Source: Tetracladium setigerum (Eukaryota; Ascomycota; Leotiomycetes; Helotiales). From it: 64,000 nucleotides of DNA. Below, in pieces: positions 47,476 to 59,681 of the stretch. Both the position numbers and the translations under genes were made by a program. The stretch spans positions 248,001-312,000 of the forward strand of contig PZJY01000009.1 of the NCBI GenBank assembly GCA_031472005.1, given 5' to 3'. The first letter of the stretch is position 1. The number at the start of each line of letters is the position of its first letter. Under the pieces are notes generated by a model. That model had not been told where the DNA came from. It made no database searches and worked only from the letters and a program-made list of their open reading frames with translations.

Positions 47476-48552
47476 TTGCATGTGGTTTTGTTGAGGTTGC
47501 TGAGGATGCATGTGCATTGGGTGTTGGAGCTGTGGGTTTGGAGGTCCCCGTTGCTGGAATTGAGGCTGTCCTTGCTGGTGTTGAGGAGGTCCTTGTTGGT
47601 ATTGTGGTGGTTGTCCTCCTTGAGCTTGTGGTCTAACACCTGCTGATTCTCGAACTTTGTTGATTGATTGAGTTGCACGTTGACCATAACTGTTCTGGAG
47701 TAGTTGCGCTGCACGTTCTTCCGCCGTCAAGCCATTTGGCATGGGTTGGGGGACTTGGAAGCCGGTGTTGGGGTCTTCTGGTTCAGACTTGATGCGTGGG
47801 TGCTGATTTTGTGCTTGGGCTTGAGCTTGATTTTGGGCTTGTTGGTTTGGATTTTGGTTCATCGGTGGCATTGAATGACCCTGATTTTGTTGATGTTGAG
47901 GAGGTGTACCGTGGTTGTATCCGACATTGGATGGGACGGTTGGAGGATTGGCGATGGATGGGAGTGGTTCCGGCTTGGGATCCCATGGAAAGGTAGCAAC
48001 ATTTAGTTGAGATAACTTTGATTGCCATCCCTGCGAGAGAAATGTGATGGTTAGCAGGATAAATAAATCATGGAACTTGTAACGTCAAGTAAGGACATGG
48101 AATGATCACAACAGCATTAAACTGGAGGCCGTGGAAGGCAGCAATAAAACCATAGGACACGCCACGTGATGGGATGACTCCCAGATGAGTCCTAGCGCAG
48201 GCCGCATTTTCCCAAGCGAAGGGGGGCTGGCTATAAAGCCAAATACAGAGGGGTCGCCCACCCCCAAAAACTCGGGGGTTCAGTCACTCCCCGGGCTGCC
48301 TGTTTCGCCACTACGAAAACAAGATGGTGAAGAACAGGAATATCATCGACCACAACCACGAGGTGAGATATGAAAGGAGAATACAGAGAGCATCGATGCA
48401 ACAACACTGATGGAGGTGTATTCATGACGTACCAGTTTCAGCTCCTCCAGCACCGACTCATCCACGCCGCCCTCCTCGAAATCAACGCGCGATGCATCAA
48501 TCACATCACTAATGATGGACTGATACACCGCCCCGACCTGCTGGTTCGACAT
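46463..48552 (-). CDS. TOA1: TFIIA large subunit (alpha/beta)
   Basis: Exons 48433-48552, 46802-48030 and 46463-46547 total 1434 nt, 477 residues. The N-terminal helical domain starts MSNQQVGAVYQSIISDVID, with EGGVDESVLEELKL continuing into GWQSKL. A long Gln/Asn/Pro-rich linker includes two polyglutamine tracts. It is followed by the acidic DDEDDDDSMGHIMLCMYDK and the C-terminal beta-barrel piece VQRVKNKW, KCVMKDGVLTVNGKEYVFHK and ASGEYEW, the signature end of TFIIA-alpha/beta. The protein pairs with TOA2 and stabilises TBP on promoters in the nucleus. Introns are unusually long for this window (402 and 254 nt); the 402-nt intron holds a small G/C hairpin at 48260-48279. The reading frame is intact throughout. 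Confidence 0.95.
47340..47485 (-). repeat. CAG/CAA polyglutamine tracts in TOA1
   Basis: Mixed CAG/CAA codons, read on the minus strand, encode two Gln runs of roughly 16-18 residues each separated by HQQRGPQGMPM. Codon mixing suggests slippage followed by substitution. Confidence 0.85.
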
Positions 48553-49603
48553 CTTAATATGCGACGACGACGATACGCGATGCGCGATGGTTCTGGTAGT
48601 TGATGGGGAGGTTGTGTCTTTCGTCTTAGGAAGCTCCAAGATGCGTGGAATAAAGGACTGCCCAACACTGCGCAGCAGATTCGATCTTGATCTGCAAAGC
48701 TTGTGCGTGTATCTGTTTACGCGATACGAAGGGAAGAGATCGCAAGATGATGTAGATGGAATTCTTTCGAATGTGATATGTTGTTTGTCGGTTTGGACGT
48801 AGGTTGGTGGGTTTGGTGTTCAGTATCCTGAGAAGGAGAAGGAAAGGCGCCGCGCTCTCTCTGGTTGCCTCCTCGACTTGCCACCCCAAACAAACTCCCA
48901 AGTGAATGACGATTCAATGCGCACGCGAAGTGACTTTCAATTCTTTGATTTGTATCTGTTTTGGACCTGCGTAAACTTGCTATTCCCCGTCGTTGAGGTT
49001 CCGTTGATCTTCTGCGGGTGCGGAGATGTAGGAAGCAGCCCGGTCTGGCTGGGTAATAGGCAACGGGAGTTCTTAGCTTGCTGACAAAGCAGGAAGACGC
49101 AGAGCCGCTTTGGGTCGGGAAAGTGAATCACATCGCCATTTTCATTTTCTGACTGAACGAAAACACCTCACTTAATTCTTGTTTATGACTTAATACATTA
49201 CATTAGATGAACTTGTAAAGGCTCACAGAAATTAAACTATTCAAAACATCACTATAGCATGCACCAATATTCAGGTTTATTATTGTTCAATTGTTAATGC
49301 AGTTAAATACAAGTTGTTCTGATAAGGTCGAGGGGCAATCAACGCTCCCCGCAGAAACAATCACCTTCTCCATCCAAAAACATCCATCCGAAAACGCGTT
49401 GCAATTCAAAATCATCCATCATCAAGCTCATTCATTACTCGCACCAGGTGAAGCACTTTCTGCCATGGGCTTTGAGAGATCATAAAATACCCCACAACGC
49501 CACGCTCAAGTCGACCGCTAAACCCAAGGTTATGGAAACTTATCCTTTTATACTTTACCCTTGAAGTCTGAGCTTCACTGTGTGTCGATTGTTGACATCC
49601 CAT
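48553..49603. other. intergenic between TOA1 5' end and CDC20 stop
   Basis: Upstream region of TOA1 and 3' flank of CDC20, both on the minus strand. No other gene is supported. Confidence 0.55.
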
Positions 49604-51444
49604 TTAGCGGATTGTCATTTGCTTGACCATATCTGCCTTTCCTGCAGCCCCTGGTCCACTGGCAGTTGGTGCGGTGCTGGACTTCTTCTCGAAGATCTTC
49701 CAGAACTTCAAGCTCTCATCAGCAGCTAGATGGAATGTATTAGTCAAAGCCCGGTTTCGTGATTGATTCAAGGTAACTTACCAGCAGTAGCCAACATTTG
49801 TCCATCTGGGCTGAGGCAGCTGTGAAGAACACGGGTCTCGTGAGCTGGAATCTCAACGTTGCGAACCAAAGTTGGGTAGCTCCAAATGCTGATAGAGTTG
49901 TCTGGGAAGCCGCTGGTGCTGACGATTTCACGGTAGTGAGGGCTCCATCGGAGGCTGGTGACTTGGGATCCGGTATCAATGCTGTTGACGCGAGCACCGG
50001 TGGTGGTGTTCCAGAAGTGAATGTGACGATCGTATGATCCACCGCCGGTAGCGAGGACGTTTGGTTGCCAAGGGCACCAGCTCAAAGCCTTGACGGCAGC
50101 CTTGTGGTTGGTCTTGGTGAACTTTGGTGCGGCAAGGGAGCGAGCATCCCAGATGGAGACAAGGTTGTCATTTCCTCCAGTTGCAAGTTGAGCACCATCA
50201 GCGCGCCATTCAAGGCCACAGACCTCGGAGGTGTGGGAAACGAGCTCGGCAGTCTTGTGTTGGGCGATTCTTACATCGTGGTTGAAAACAAGACCGGAAC
50301 GGGCACCGCTGGAGAGAGTGTGCTTGTTCCATCCCATAACACCAACACGGGTGTCGTGGCCGTGCATGCTGCGGAGCTTGGTGCCCTCTTCAACATCCCA
50401 GATTTGGATTTCTCCCGTGCCGAGGCCAACACTGACATATGCTCCGTCACCGGACCACTTGACGCTGCTGACATAGGTATCGGGGGAGGTTTCGAGAAGA
50501 GGAACGACGGAGCCAGACTCAGCTGACCAGACGTAGACGTTGCGCTCAAGACCGATGGCAACTTGATTTCCGGAAGACCAATCAAGAAGGTTGAGGTAGT
50601 AATCATCAACAAGGCCTGGTGCATCTAAGACACGCTCAGGAGCGGTGCCAACACGGCGTCTGAATTGTGCCGAGGTGGCGTTGGAGTTCTTGAGAGGGCG
50701 GTTGTATTGCGATCGAAGATCAACTGGCTTGGAAGACTCTGGGGCGGCAGGCTTGAAAGCAAGGATACGTTGGTTGAGGGAAACACCGCAAGCAGAGGCA
50801 AGAGAATCTTGATATGCGACTGTGTTTGGTGATGGGCGAGTGTAATTTTCCTCTTCGTCGTTCAATGAGAGAGTTCCAAGAGCAGCCAAAGCATCATCGA
50901 CACCAGATGCAAGAACGGATGAACGCTCTCCAGTGCTGCTCTTTGGTCGCTTCTCACCAGCCTCGAGTTTTCCGGAACCAACTGTAGCAATGGCAGAGCT
51001 GGCGGTACGGTTGGGGATGAATCGGTCACCATATGAAAGAGTTGTCTTGTTGGTCTTTTGGCGGAGAGGGGCTTTACGGGACTTGCTGCTGGATGGAGTC
51101 TTGGGAATTGGAGCAGTGCCAGTAAGTGCGAAATCGGAAACACCAAGCTCAAGAGCACGACGAGGAGTCTGTGTGGTTCGGGCAATGTTTGACTTTGGCG
51201 AGTCGCGGTGTTGTGTTCTTGAGGCCGCCTTGAATTGGGATGTGAGATTGCCTCCATAGGTTGGCTTGTGAATGCTCTCATTGTCCAACTTTCTCTCTGG
51301 GGTGAATGGAGATTCGTTGTTGTTCTTCGACATGGTCACGTTGCGTTGACGAGGCGAAGGAGTCAGAGGCATCCGTCCGCCAGCGGTACGGGAAGAGAAC
51401 ATGCCCATATGGGACTTGAGGGGGGTTGATACTGCGGTTGCCAT
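49604..51444 (-). CDS. CDC20: APC/C activator Cdc20
   Basis: Exons 49782-51444 and 49604-49725 (intron of 56 nt) total 1785 nt, 594 residues. The N-terminal 250 residues are basic and Ser/Thr-Pro rich, with the C-box DRFIPNR at 140-146, which docks on the APC/C. RILAFKPAAPE is typical of Cdc20 rather than Cdh1. The seven-bladed WD40 propeller runs from about 290 to 585 (RVLDAPGLVDDYYLNLLDWS at its start; HTSEVCGLEWRADGAQLATG; GSYDRHIHFWNT). The last exon supplies DESLKFWKIFEKK and the C-terminal IR tail (MTIR) that binds TPR subunits. The protein selects cyclin B and securin for ubiquitylation at anaphase and is the spindle-checkpoint target. It is divergent from the Kelch-BTB gene across 784 bases. 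Confidence 0.95.
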
Positions 51445-52228
51445 TGTGCAATATCTGATATTGGATCTCGGTCGAAAGACAAATCAATGTATCGATCGAT
51501 GATGAGGATAGGTTCGGTATATCGAAGGAGCTCCAAGAGACTCAACCTAATGGTTCCTGGTAGTATGTTGTTTGGTTAGTATGTTCGTGTTGTGTTCGAT
51601 ATATCGAAAAGGCCTTCGTTGAAGAATGGCTGAAGTCGGTAAGCGATCGATGGGCTAGTATTGAAGTACAAGCAGAAAGATCTTTTGGACTTGAGGCGAG
51701 TTCTTGTTTTTGAAGGTTGTGAATGATGGGGGGAGATGGTGTGCTATGAAGCAAATAAGAGCGGGAGAGAGGAGGGTTTGAGGGTTGAGGTGCGGCTTTG
51801 GAGAAAGTACTTGGTACGAGGAGAGAAGAGAAGTGGTAGAGGATGGATGCAGCCGTTCTTTTGAGGACATTTGTTGTTGGTCCGTGCGGCTTCGCCGTTG
51901 GCACAGCGACTTCGTCGTGCCTCATGTTCAAGGCTTGCCAAGTCCTCGGATCCTTTTCAGGCATCCACACTCTGAGATCTAAGGCAGCAATGTCTCAAAC
52001 CTTGGCGCCAATTTTAATTCTCCATTGCCGCAGGCGTCAAGTCAGTAGCCTCCCGAACGTCGACATCGCCTTCGCTCACTCACTCTCCTTCAGGAACGAC
52101 AACCTTGCAAGAACATCTGTGGTGCTTGCCAGAACGTCAAGTATATCGAGTACCATTACCCTTCGGCTTTTCTTATGTGGTGGCTGCCGTCGAGGATATC
52201 AATGGTATCTTGATTCCATCTCGCAATC
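51445..52228. other. divergent promoter CDC20 / Kelch-BTB gene
   Basis: A 784-base region between start codons. Short frames are present but overlap on all strands and look like chance. It likely contains both 5' leaders. Confidence 0.6.
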
Positions 52229-54655
52229 ATGGCTCAGCCTTCTACCCCAGCCGGGCCCCAGCAGTCCATCTTTGGCCCAGCAATCTCCAATACCGTCAAC
52301 CAGCCCCTCTCAGCGATTTCAGGGAACACGGTCTTCACGCCGAATTCAGCAACGTCGTCCAACAACACCTTTCTCATGCCCAATTCGCCGGTGAAGGGAC
52401 GGACGACTATGAGCGATTATAAACCCAAGGTCACCAGAACTTTGGGTCAGAGACCAGCCTGTCTGGTCAATGCCTCTGTTACATACTGCGGCAATAACCA
52501 GATATATGCCTTTGGGGGATTCGATCAGTACACGGACGAGGTTTACAACCATGTGTTGAAATTGGACATGGTCAGCCACCAATGGAGCTTGGTAGACAAC
52601 TATGGAGATATCCCGGGAGTCAGGATGGGTATGGTGTATCCTATCCAGATAATGGTCAAAGCTAATTCCAGCAGGTCATACTGCCACCCTCTACCAGGGT
52701 GATAAGTTGCTCATTTTCGGGGGAGAGAACGAACACCGAACCTACCTATCCGACCTCATAATATTTGACCTAAAAACCGCACACTGGACACAACCAAACG
52801 TATCAGGACCCATTCCAAAGGGGAGGGCGAGGCATGCCGCTGTTCTGCACGAAGACAAGTTATTTATCGTGGGGGGAATCACCGGACACAACAATTATGT
52901 ACTCGATGATATCTGCTACCTAGATCTCAAGACTTTCACCTGGTCTCGAGCATGGAGATTTGTGGCGCGTTTCGACCACTCGGCTTACGTGTGGGGAGAC
53001 AGAGTTTGGGTATTTGGTGGACTCAGCGAAGAAATGGACAAGATTGGTGATATTTGGTGGTTGGACCTCAAGGGCAGCCCAGCATTCGATTCACCTCCTC
53101 CGTTTGCATCTATCGAAAGGTCATCTTCCCTTAGTCGTGGCTCTCCGCGACCTAGTTACTCGATGACTCCAACAGCAGCGGTAGGCAGTTCGGGATATGC
53201 AGCAAACTCCAGCAGTGCCCAAGTAAATCCACCGTCTTTCCAGCTCACAGCCTCCACTCCAGTCGCACCGGGCGCCATCTCTTCTTTAAAATTCGTCTCT
53301 GGTCCAAATATTCCATCCCAAGGATCTGGCATGCACTTCCACATTTATTCCTCTGGAACCCTCCTTGATTTCGTCACACCTGCCGCTACAATCACTGCGC
53401 AAGAATGCTCCTTATCATCTTTAGAATTAGACACTCTACGGTGGCAGAAGTTAGCCGAAGGCCATGACATATTTCAGCGAGGTTACAGGTGGCATTATTG
53501 CACGATGAATGATGAAGGGACCAAGGCGTGGCTTCTTGGGTGTCCAACCGACCCTGCTGTAACAGATCTTGGACCTGGGGGCTTTGAGGAATATTTAAGG
53601 TTCGTTTGCCGTTTGAATGTTGTTGAGGTTTGCTAACTTTCTAGCGATATCATGGAGGTTGATCTTCGCCGGTATGGCCTTCTCGGCAACAATTATACCC
53701 CTGAGCCACGAGCCGAAACGAGATCCTCTCAAATGGCGGAACGGCTAGTTGTACAACCCTCCAAAGGACTTGGTGCTGATCTCGCAAAACTTTTCAACAA
53801 GCCACCTGAGCAGGGCAGCGGTACTGATTTCATCATCACGGCTTCAAAGGACGACGAGTGGGATGACGACGATTTGATGGGCTCGAATAGCTCGCGAAGC
53901 GAATCCCAAAATCAACAAACCTGGCTTGATCCCAATGTCACAACCTCACCGCCAATCCATGTCCACAAACTCATCCTACAAGCACGCTGGCCACACTTTA
54001 GCCGGCTATGGGCAGCTCAAATGGCAGAATTTCACACCAAGAAAATGCACATTCCAGAGCCCTACTCCGTGGTTCGAGCCTTTCTTCTCTACTTATATAC
54101 CGACTCCATTCACCCTGATGACTGTAGCGACTTGTCGGATGTAGCTGGCCTCCTCGTCATGTCCAACATCTATAATATTCCCCATCTACGCCTGTTATGT
54201 GTGAACTGTCTTAGCAAAGAACTCGACGTCGACCACGCTTGTATCATCTGGCACAGCGCTGGTATCGCCAACGAAGAATGGCTCCACAAACGCGCCGCCA
54301 ATTTCTGCATGCTCCACTGGGGTCGCGTTGTCCGAACCAAAGGATTTCTCCAACTCCCACGACAAGCACTCGTTGAACTCAGCCAAGAAATTGATATGGA
54401 AGGTCGTGTTGTCGGAGGTAAGAATCTCAAATGATGATCTCTTTTGAGACCTGATCTGGCTTTCTTGAGCATTTGGATGAAACATTTTTACTAACTTCTA
54501 TGATGACAATAGGTGATGAGCTAGAGTTTGTGGGCGGATTGGGTGGTAGTCGGTTTGGATTTGGTGGGGTGACGAGGAAGGCGAGCATGAGCAGCACAAC
54601 AACGCAGGCGCTCGGGAGTGAGCTCGATGAAAACGAGGAGATGGAGATGTCGTAG
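52229..54655 (+). CDS. Kelch-repeat BTB protein, RAL2-like
   Basis: Exons 52229-52628, 52675-53599, 53645-54417 and 54513-54655 total 2241 nt, 746 residues. After a disordered N-terminus come Kelch blades: NQIYAFGGFDQYTDEVYNHV, GDKLLIFGGENEHRTYLSDL, EDKLFIVGGITGHNNYVLDD and GDRVWVFGGLSEEMDKIGDI. A Ser/Pro-rich insert and further strand-rich sequence follow. The C-terminal third carries a BTB/POZ-like region (IHVHKLILQARWPHFSRLW; HIPEPYSVVRAFLLYLYTDS; IYNIPHLRLLCVNCLSKEL). This order matches S. pombe Ral2, which is needed for Ras1 activation in mating and cell shape; the assignment is from domain layout and recall, so the symbol is left blank. It could also serve as a Cul3 adaptor. Confidence 0.88.
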
Positions 54656-57070
54656 ATGCCGCCTAAGTGGTAATGGCATCAACTGCCTGTGGTCAATCAG
54701 CCAGCAGAAAAGAGGAAAGATAAGAAGATGGGAAGGTGCGAGAATTATTATGCATTACGCACGAACAAGAGGAAACGAAATGGACCGGGAGTAGCTTTCT
54801 TAGCTCGGCGTTTAGGATTCGGGGGGAGGGGGTTACTTGTATGAAGTCCATGAAAAGCATTTTCTGGAGCTTGGGTGTTTTTTTTACGGAAGGGAATTTC
54901 TCAATTTTGAGAGTAGCATGCTTAGGCTGGTCTGATGGGGAGTCTAATGGGGAGTGAAAGAGTGGGAGAGATGATGGTGTTGTGCCAATGGGGCGATGGT
55001 GGGCGTTGTTTATTCTGATGGTCGTTCAGAGATAGCCAGGGTACTTTCTTGGGCGATAGAATATACAGTACCTGTTGTTTGACCGATTGGATTTCTGTGT
55101 CGTCTTGTTTCGAAGATTTGTGAAGCTAGGGGGACTAACTCACTTGGGTACCTCAGAGAGGGAGGTACCGTTAGAGAAGGCGAGCACCGACCTGAGGCTC
55201 GTCTCTCAGCCTTGTAGAGAGTCATGTCTCCACCGCGGTCCATACTAATATCTTCCTTCAAATTTCCAATATTGTTGTATCGCAAATTCTGAAGGGTCTC
55301 AAAGTAGATTACATGCAAGATCTGCACGTGTTTTGTGACTCCCTCTCCCTCCACAAGCTCTAACGCATTCTCATTCCTTCCATCCATTCCGAGATTGTGC
55401 TTTGTTGATTACCTATTGATGATCGATGACCTCCCCAGTCCCTCAAAAGTCGACATTGTGCTTCCCATCCTCGAAAGGCAGGTGTCAAGACCCCCAAACC
55501 ATTTGGCACGCACGCAAACACAACACCTTCCCAAGCATCCCAAGCTCGAAATCCAGTATTTCAAACGTGCCAAACCACCTCGCCTCGCCAACATCCATAC
55601 ACACGCCCTTTTCCATCAGGATTCAAAAGAATGACCTCAGCATCGAGCATCAGCGGCGTCGTTTGCCTTGGCCCTTGACGTTCGTTACCAAGACATCTAA
55701 CGAAATGCGCAATTCGCATCCAACCGAAGCGTATTTGCAATCCCACCCAAGAATAGCGAACCAGCACGTCCACCCAATCATCAAATCCCCGAAGAGTCCA
55801 CTTCACCCAACACGGTGTCTGGTCATCCCAAGGGCGAACGACCAACGACCATCGACCTTCCAAATCGACTCAAACGCACTGATGGAGGCGGCCTGGCCTA
55901 CGTCTGACCTTACTGAGAGTCTGGGACCGAACAATGCTGTACTCCGTACCCTCCGTAGTGCACATGCATTTTAAGAAAACTGGAATCCGTTGCTGGGCGT
56001 GAAGTCTTGATGCTTGGAAGGTTGGCCTGGGCAGCTCGGCAAGACCTTGTGCATGTGTGTGGATTCTTCGGATTGTGGAGTCAGGTTTTTTTCTCTCTTC
56101 TTTTCGTGTTTTAATTCTCCGATGAGGATGGAGGGAGCGAGTGAGGAAGGGGAAGGAGAGAAGAGTTTGGAGCGTTTGAGGCGTTGGAAACGACTTTTGA
56201 GTTGGGGATGGTGCAAGCAAGTTGCTTGCCTAGTCGGATGATGAGTTCCAGTAGTAGTGTGATGTGGATTATTCTCCTCCTTGACTGTACTGTACCAGTG
56301 TACTGTATTCTGCGAATATGAACTTGTGATCTCTAGAATGGCGTTTCTTCTGAGACATGCCGTTTTGTTTTCCTCGCCACAAGCTTTCCACCTGCCTGCC
56401 TGCCTGCATAATACAGTCCGTACGGCGTAGGCCTCGCATCTTGCACATGCCGCTCGTTGCATGTCCATGTCTAATCCATCTGCCCATCCCATAGTCCCCC
56501 CCCTTCCCTTCTAGAAGTCAATCCTCGTCTTCTACCGCATGCTCCACCTCCATCATCTCCTCTTGGGACCCAAAACACTCTCGAGCCACGGATCGGTCCG
56601 TTCGCAAAAATTGAGTGGAACCGTTAGACCGTTAAGCCGGCCATAGCCAACAAACTCGTCAGCAAAATCACGCTACGCGAGTTTCCATTACAACATCGCC
56701 TCTCACCCCCAAGCAATGGCAGACCAGCGCAAGAACATAGCCAAGACATCTCGAGAGGGAGATTGATGGACAGCATGGAAAATTTGGATATTGCGTCTTT
56801 GAAGCTATATGTTCGTGATTTTGTGTCAGATTTGAATACCTCTTTTGGCCTTCCAAATCAGATGCTGGGTTTGAGGTGAGCTGATATTGGATGGGGGCTT
56901 GTAGCATTGAGAGTGAGTATATAGGTAGTGCATTTTCCACGCTTTCTCGTTTTCTTTTTCCTCGCTGTGCTGTCCCTGCTTGACGTCAATTTGTACGCCT
57001 TTGCATTAGTGCGGTGAATACTTTTGAGGCTCTGCTGCCTGTCCTGCCGCATATTAGAAATCGTGACAAA
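54656..57070. other. intergenic, no firmly supported gene
   Basis: About 2.4 kb. Overlapping frames on both strands at 55010-55974 have no recognised domain and a low-complexity, Pro/His-rich make-up, so none is called. A CRE-like TGACGTCA lies at 56981-56988. Confidence 0.5.
56981..56988. promoter_or_regulatory. CRE-like palindrome TGACGTCA upstream of methionine permease
   Basis: A perfect 8-base ATF/CREB-type palindrome 83 bases before the permease start codon. Fungal bZIP factors bind this sequence; use in this promoter is inferred. Confidence 0.5.
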
Positions 57071-59119
57071 ATGTCAAGTCTCATCAACAGATTCCGGGGA
57101 AAGGGTGATTCCGCGGTGACGGAACACCAACAAGGAGAGTTTCAACATGGTCAACACCCAGTTGGAAATGGATCGGGTTCAGATCACAGCAAGGAGCCTC
57201 AAGTTTTTGACACTACTGCTGGAACTAATGGTAAGTTTCCTCGCTTGGTACAATGCTCGCTTAGGCTGGCAGCGGGATGATAATTTTGAATTATACTAAT
57301 ACGTATTACTTTCATTCGTACAGTCGATGGAGAATTATACGTCACCTCAGAAAACCGCCGAACACTAGGCTTCACCTCCGCCGTCTTCCTCGCCTTCAAC
57401 CGCATGGTCGGAACCGGTATCTTCGCTACACCCTCCGCGATCGTCGGTCTCTCGGGCTCAGTCGGTCTCGCCCTCTTCATCTGGGTCATTGGCATGTTCA
57501 TCGCCCTCGCCGGTCTCGCCGTCTATCTCGAATTCGGAACCGGTCTCCCCCGCAATGGAGGCGAGAAGAACTACCTCGAGTTTGTGTACCGTCGACCAAA
57601 ATATCTCGTTACTAGCATGTACGCCGTGTATATCATTCTCCTCGGTTGGGCTGGTGGTAACAGTATCGTCTTTGGAGAGTATATCCTGCATGCTGCGAAT
57701 GTGGAGGTGACGAGGTGGAATCAGCGTGGTGTTGGTTTGGCTTGTATCACTACCGCCTTTTTGATTCACGGGTTAGCTTTGAAGTGGGGTGTGAGACTTC
57801 AGAACTTGTTGGGTATAATCAAGCTTGTAATTTTGCTTTTGATTATCTTTTCTGGATTTGTAGGTCCCCATTTTATCTGCATATTTATTGCTACCTTCAT
57901 TACTGGACTAGTGTGCTAATTGATTTTCGTGTAAAGGCAGCTCTTGGAGGACGTCTCAAGATCGAGAAGCCAAACAACTTCACCAACGCATTCGAGGGTA
58001 CCACTGCCAGCGCCTATGGTATTGTCACGGCATTGTATAATGTCATCTGGTCGTATATCGGTTACTCCAATGTCAACTATGCTCTTTCCGAGGTGAAGGA
58101 TCCCGTTCGAACACTCAAGAAGGCTGCGCCAACTGCCTTGATTTTGGTATCGATCCTCTACATGCTTATCAACGTATGTTCACACCCTCACTCATATTTC
58201 CTACCTGTCCCCTTTTCTATGTTCTTGAACAATTCCTAACTAAAATGCCACAGATTGCATACTTCGCTGCCGTACCAAAGGAAGACATCGTAGGCTCCGG
58301 ACGCATTCTAGCCGCAACCTTCTTCCGCAACGTCTTCGGTAATCGTGCCGAACGTGCCCTCTCTGTTTTCGTCGCTCTCTCTGCTTTCGGAAATGTATTG
58401 AGTGTTATCTTCTCTCAGGGTCGTCGTGAGTTTTCCCCGGCCCGCCATTTCTCTCCCAAACACAAACAAACACAAAACTAATCTCGCTTCCACAACAAAC
58501 AGTCGTTCAAGAAATCGGTCGCGAAGGAATCTTCCCTCTATCTCGCCTCCTCGCCTCCAACAAACCTCTCAACGCACCTTTCGTCGGTCTCTTCGAGCAC
58601 TGGCTCGTTTCTGTCATCATCATGCTCGCTCCTCCACCAGGAGATGCATATAACTTCGTCTCCAAGTACGTCTTTCCCCCCTCCATCCCATCACCAACCA
58701 TCAACCAGCCACACCACTGACATTTTCCCCCTCCCATCTAGCTTGATCACCTACCCCCTCGCAGTAATCAATCTCTTCGTCTCTCTCGGCCTCATCAAAC
58801 TCTACCTCCGCCCCTCCCCCTCCCTCCCCTGGGCACCCCCTTCAAAGCCACTCTCCCCGTCACCATCTTCTTCTTCGCCTCTAACGTCTACCTCGTCATT
58901 GCTCCCTTCATTGCACCCGACGAGGGACAAAATGTCTACGATTCCCTCCCTTACTGGCTTCACTGCGTCGTCGGTCTCGGCTTGTTCTTCGCTGGGGCTG
59001 TGTATTGGGTCGTCTGGGCGAAGATCTTGCCGAGGGTTGGCAATTATACGTTGGTGAGGGAGCCGGTTGAGGAGAACGGCTGGAGTGGAAGCGTGTTTAG
59101 GAAGGTGAAGAATAATTAA
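57071..59119 (+). CDS. high-affinity methionine permease (MUP1 type), apparent 1-nt frameshift
   Basis: Exons 57071-57230, 57324-57859, 57937-58173, 58254-58425, 58503-58665 and 58742-59119. About twelve membrane helices are expected. Family marks are TLGFTSAVFLAFNRMVGTGI in helix 1, LEFGTGLPRNGGEKNYLEFV, YNVIWSYIGYSNVNYALSEV and QEIGREGIFPLSRLLASNK. The frame breaks in the CCCCC run at 58836-58840: upstream reads PSLPWAPP, while downstream reads FKATLPVTIFFFASNVYLV. The coding exons total 1646 nt; adding one C gives 1647 nt, exactly 549 codons (548 residues), which strongly supports a single missing base. As written, the last two or three helices would be lost. It belongs to the LAT-like group with yeast Mup1, importing methionine at the plasma membrane. 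It converges with the OYE-FMO gene. Confidence 0.9.
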
Positions 59120-59681
59120 ATCTTTTTGATTTGATTGTGGGAACTTTTTGCGTTTGTTGCGTTGGATAGAGAAGGAGAGATATCAATCACCACACTTTTT
59201 AATGTGGGTTTTTGGATGGATCTGAGTTGTGTTGTCATTCGTTTTCTATAGACACAACTTGATTGATTTGGTGGTGGAAGTAATATTAGAATATACCACA
59301 GTATACCATGTAGAAAGCAAGAGAAAGTCAACTCAAACAGCGAGTTGTTAGCTAAATCCTCAAAGATACCAGAAGCATATTTAATCGATCTTTTCTTCCA
59401 AGTAAAAAGCTCCCTTATCATCATCGAAATGGGTTGATGGACTTTGCTATGAAGAAGATTTCAGGAACGGATTTTGGTACGGCGTTTTGAATGCAAGAAA
59501 AACAACCCATATTTACACGCAATTCGACAGCATCTACAACCAAATAAATATATGGCTTCAAGAAGATCACGAAAAAAAGTTCCTTTATCTTGTACTTATA
59601 CGGCTTAGTTCCTTAATATTAGGATTTCAAAAATATCATTCAATTCTTTCAGTCATCTCTGTATTGTCCACAAAACTTGCA
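59120..59681. other. intergenic, convergent 3' ends
   Basis: AT-rich 562-base spacer between the permease stop and the OYE-FMO stop. Nothing else is seen. Confidence 0.6.

Noticed and set aside
55010..55974. Overlapping frames on both strands (125 and 182 residues)
   Set aside because: No domain, low-complexity composition and mutual overlap; one cannot be preferred over the other.
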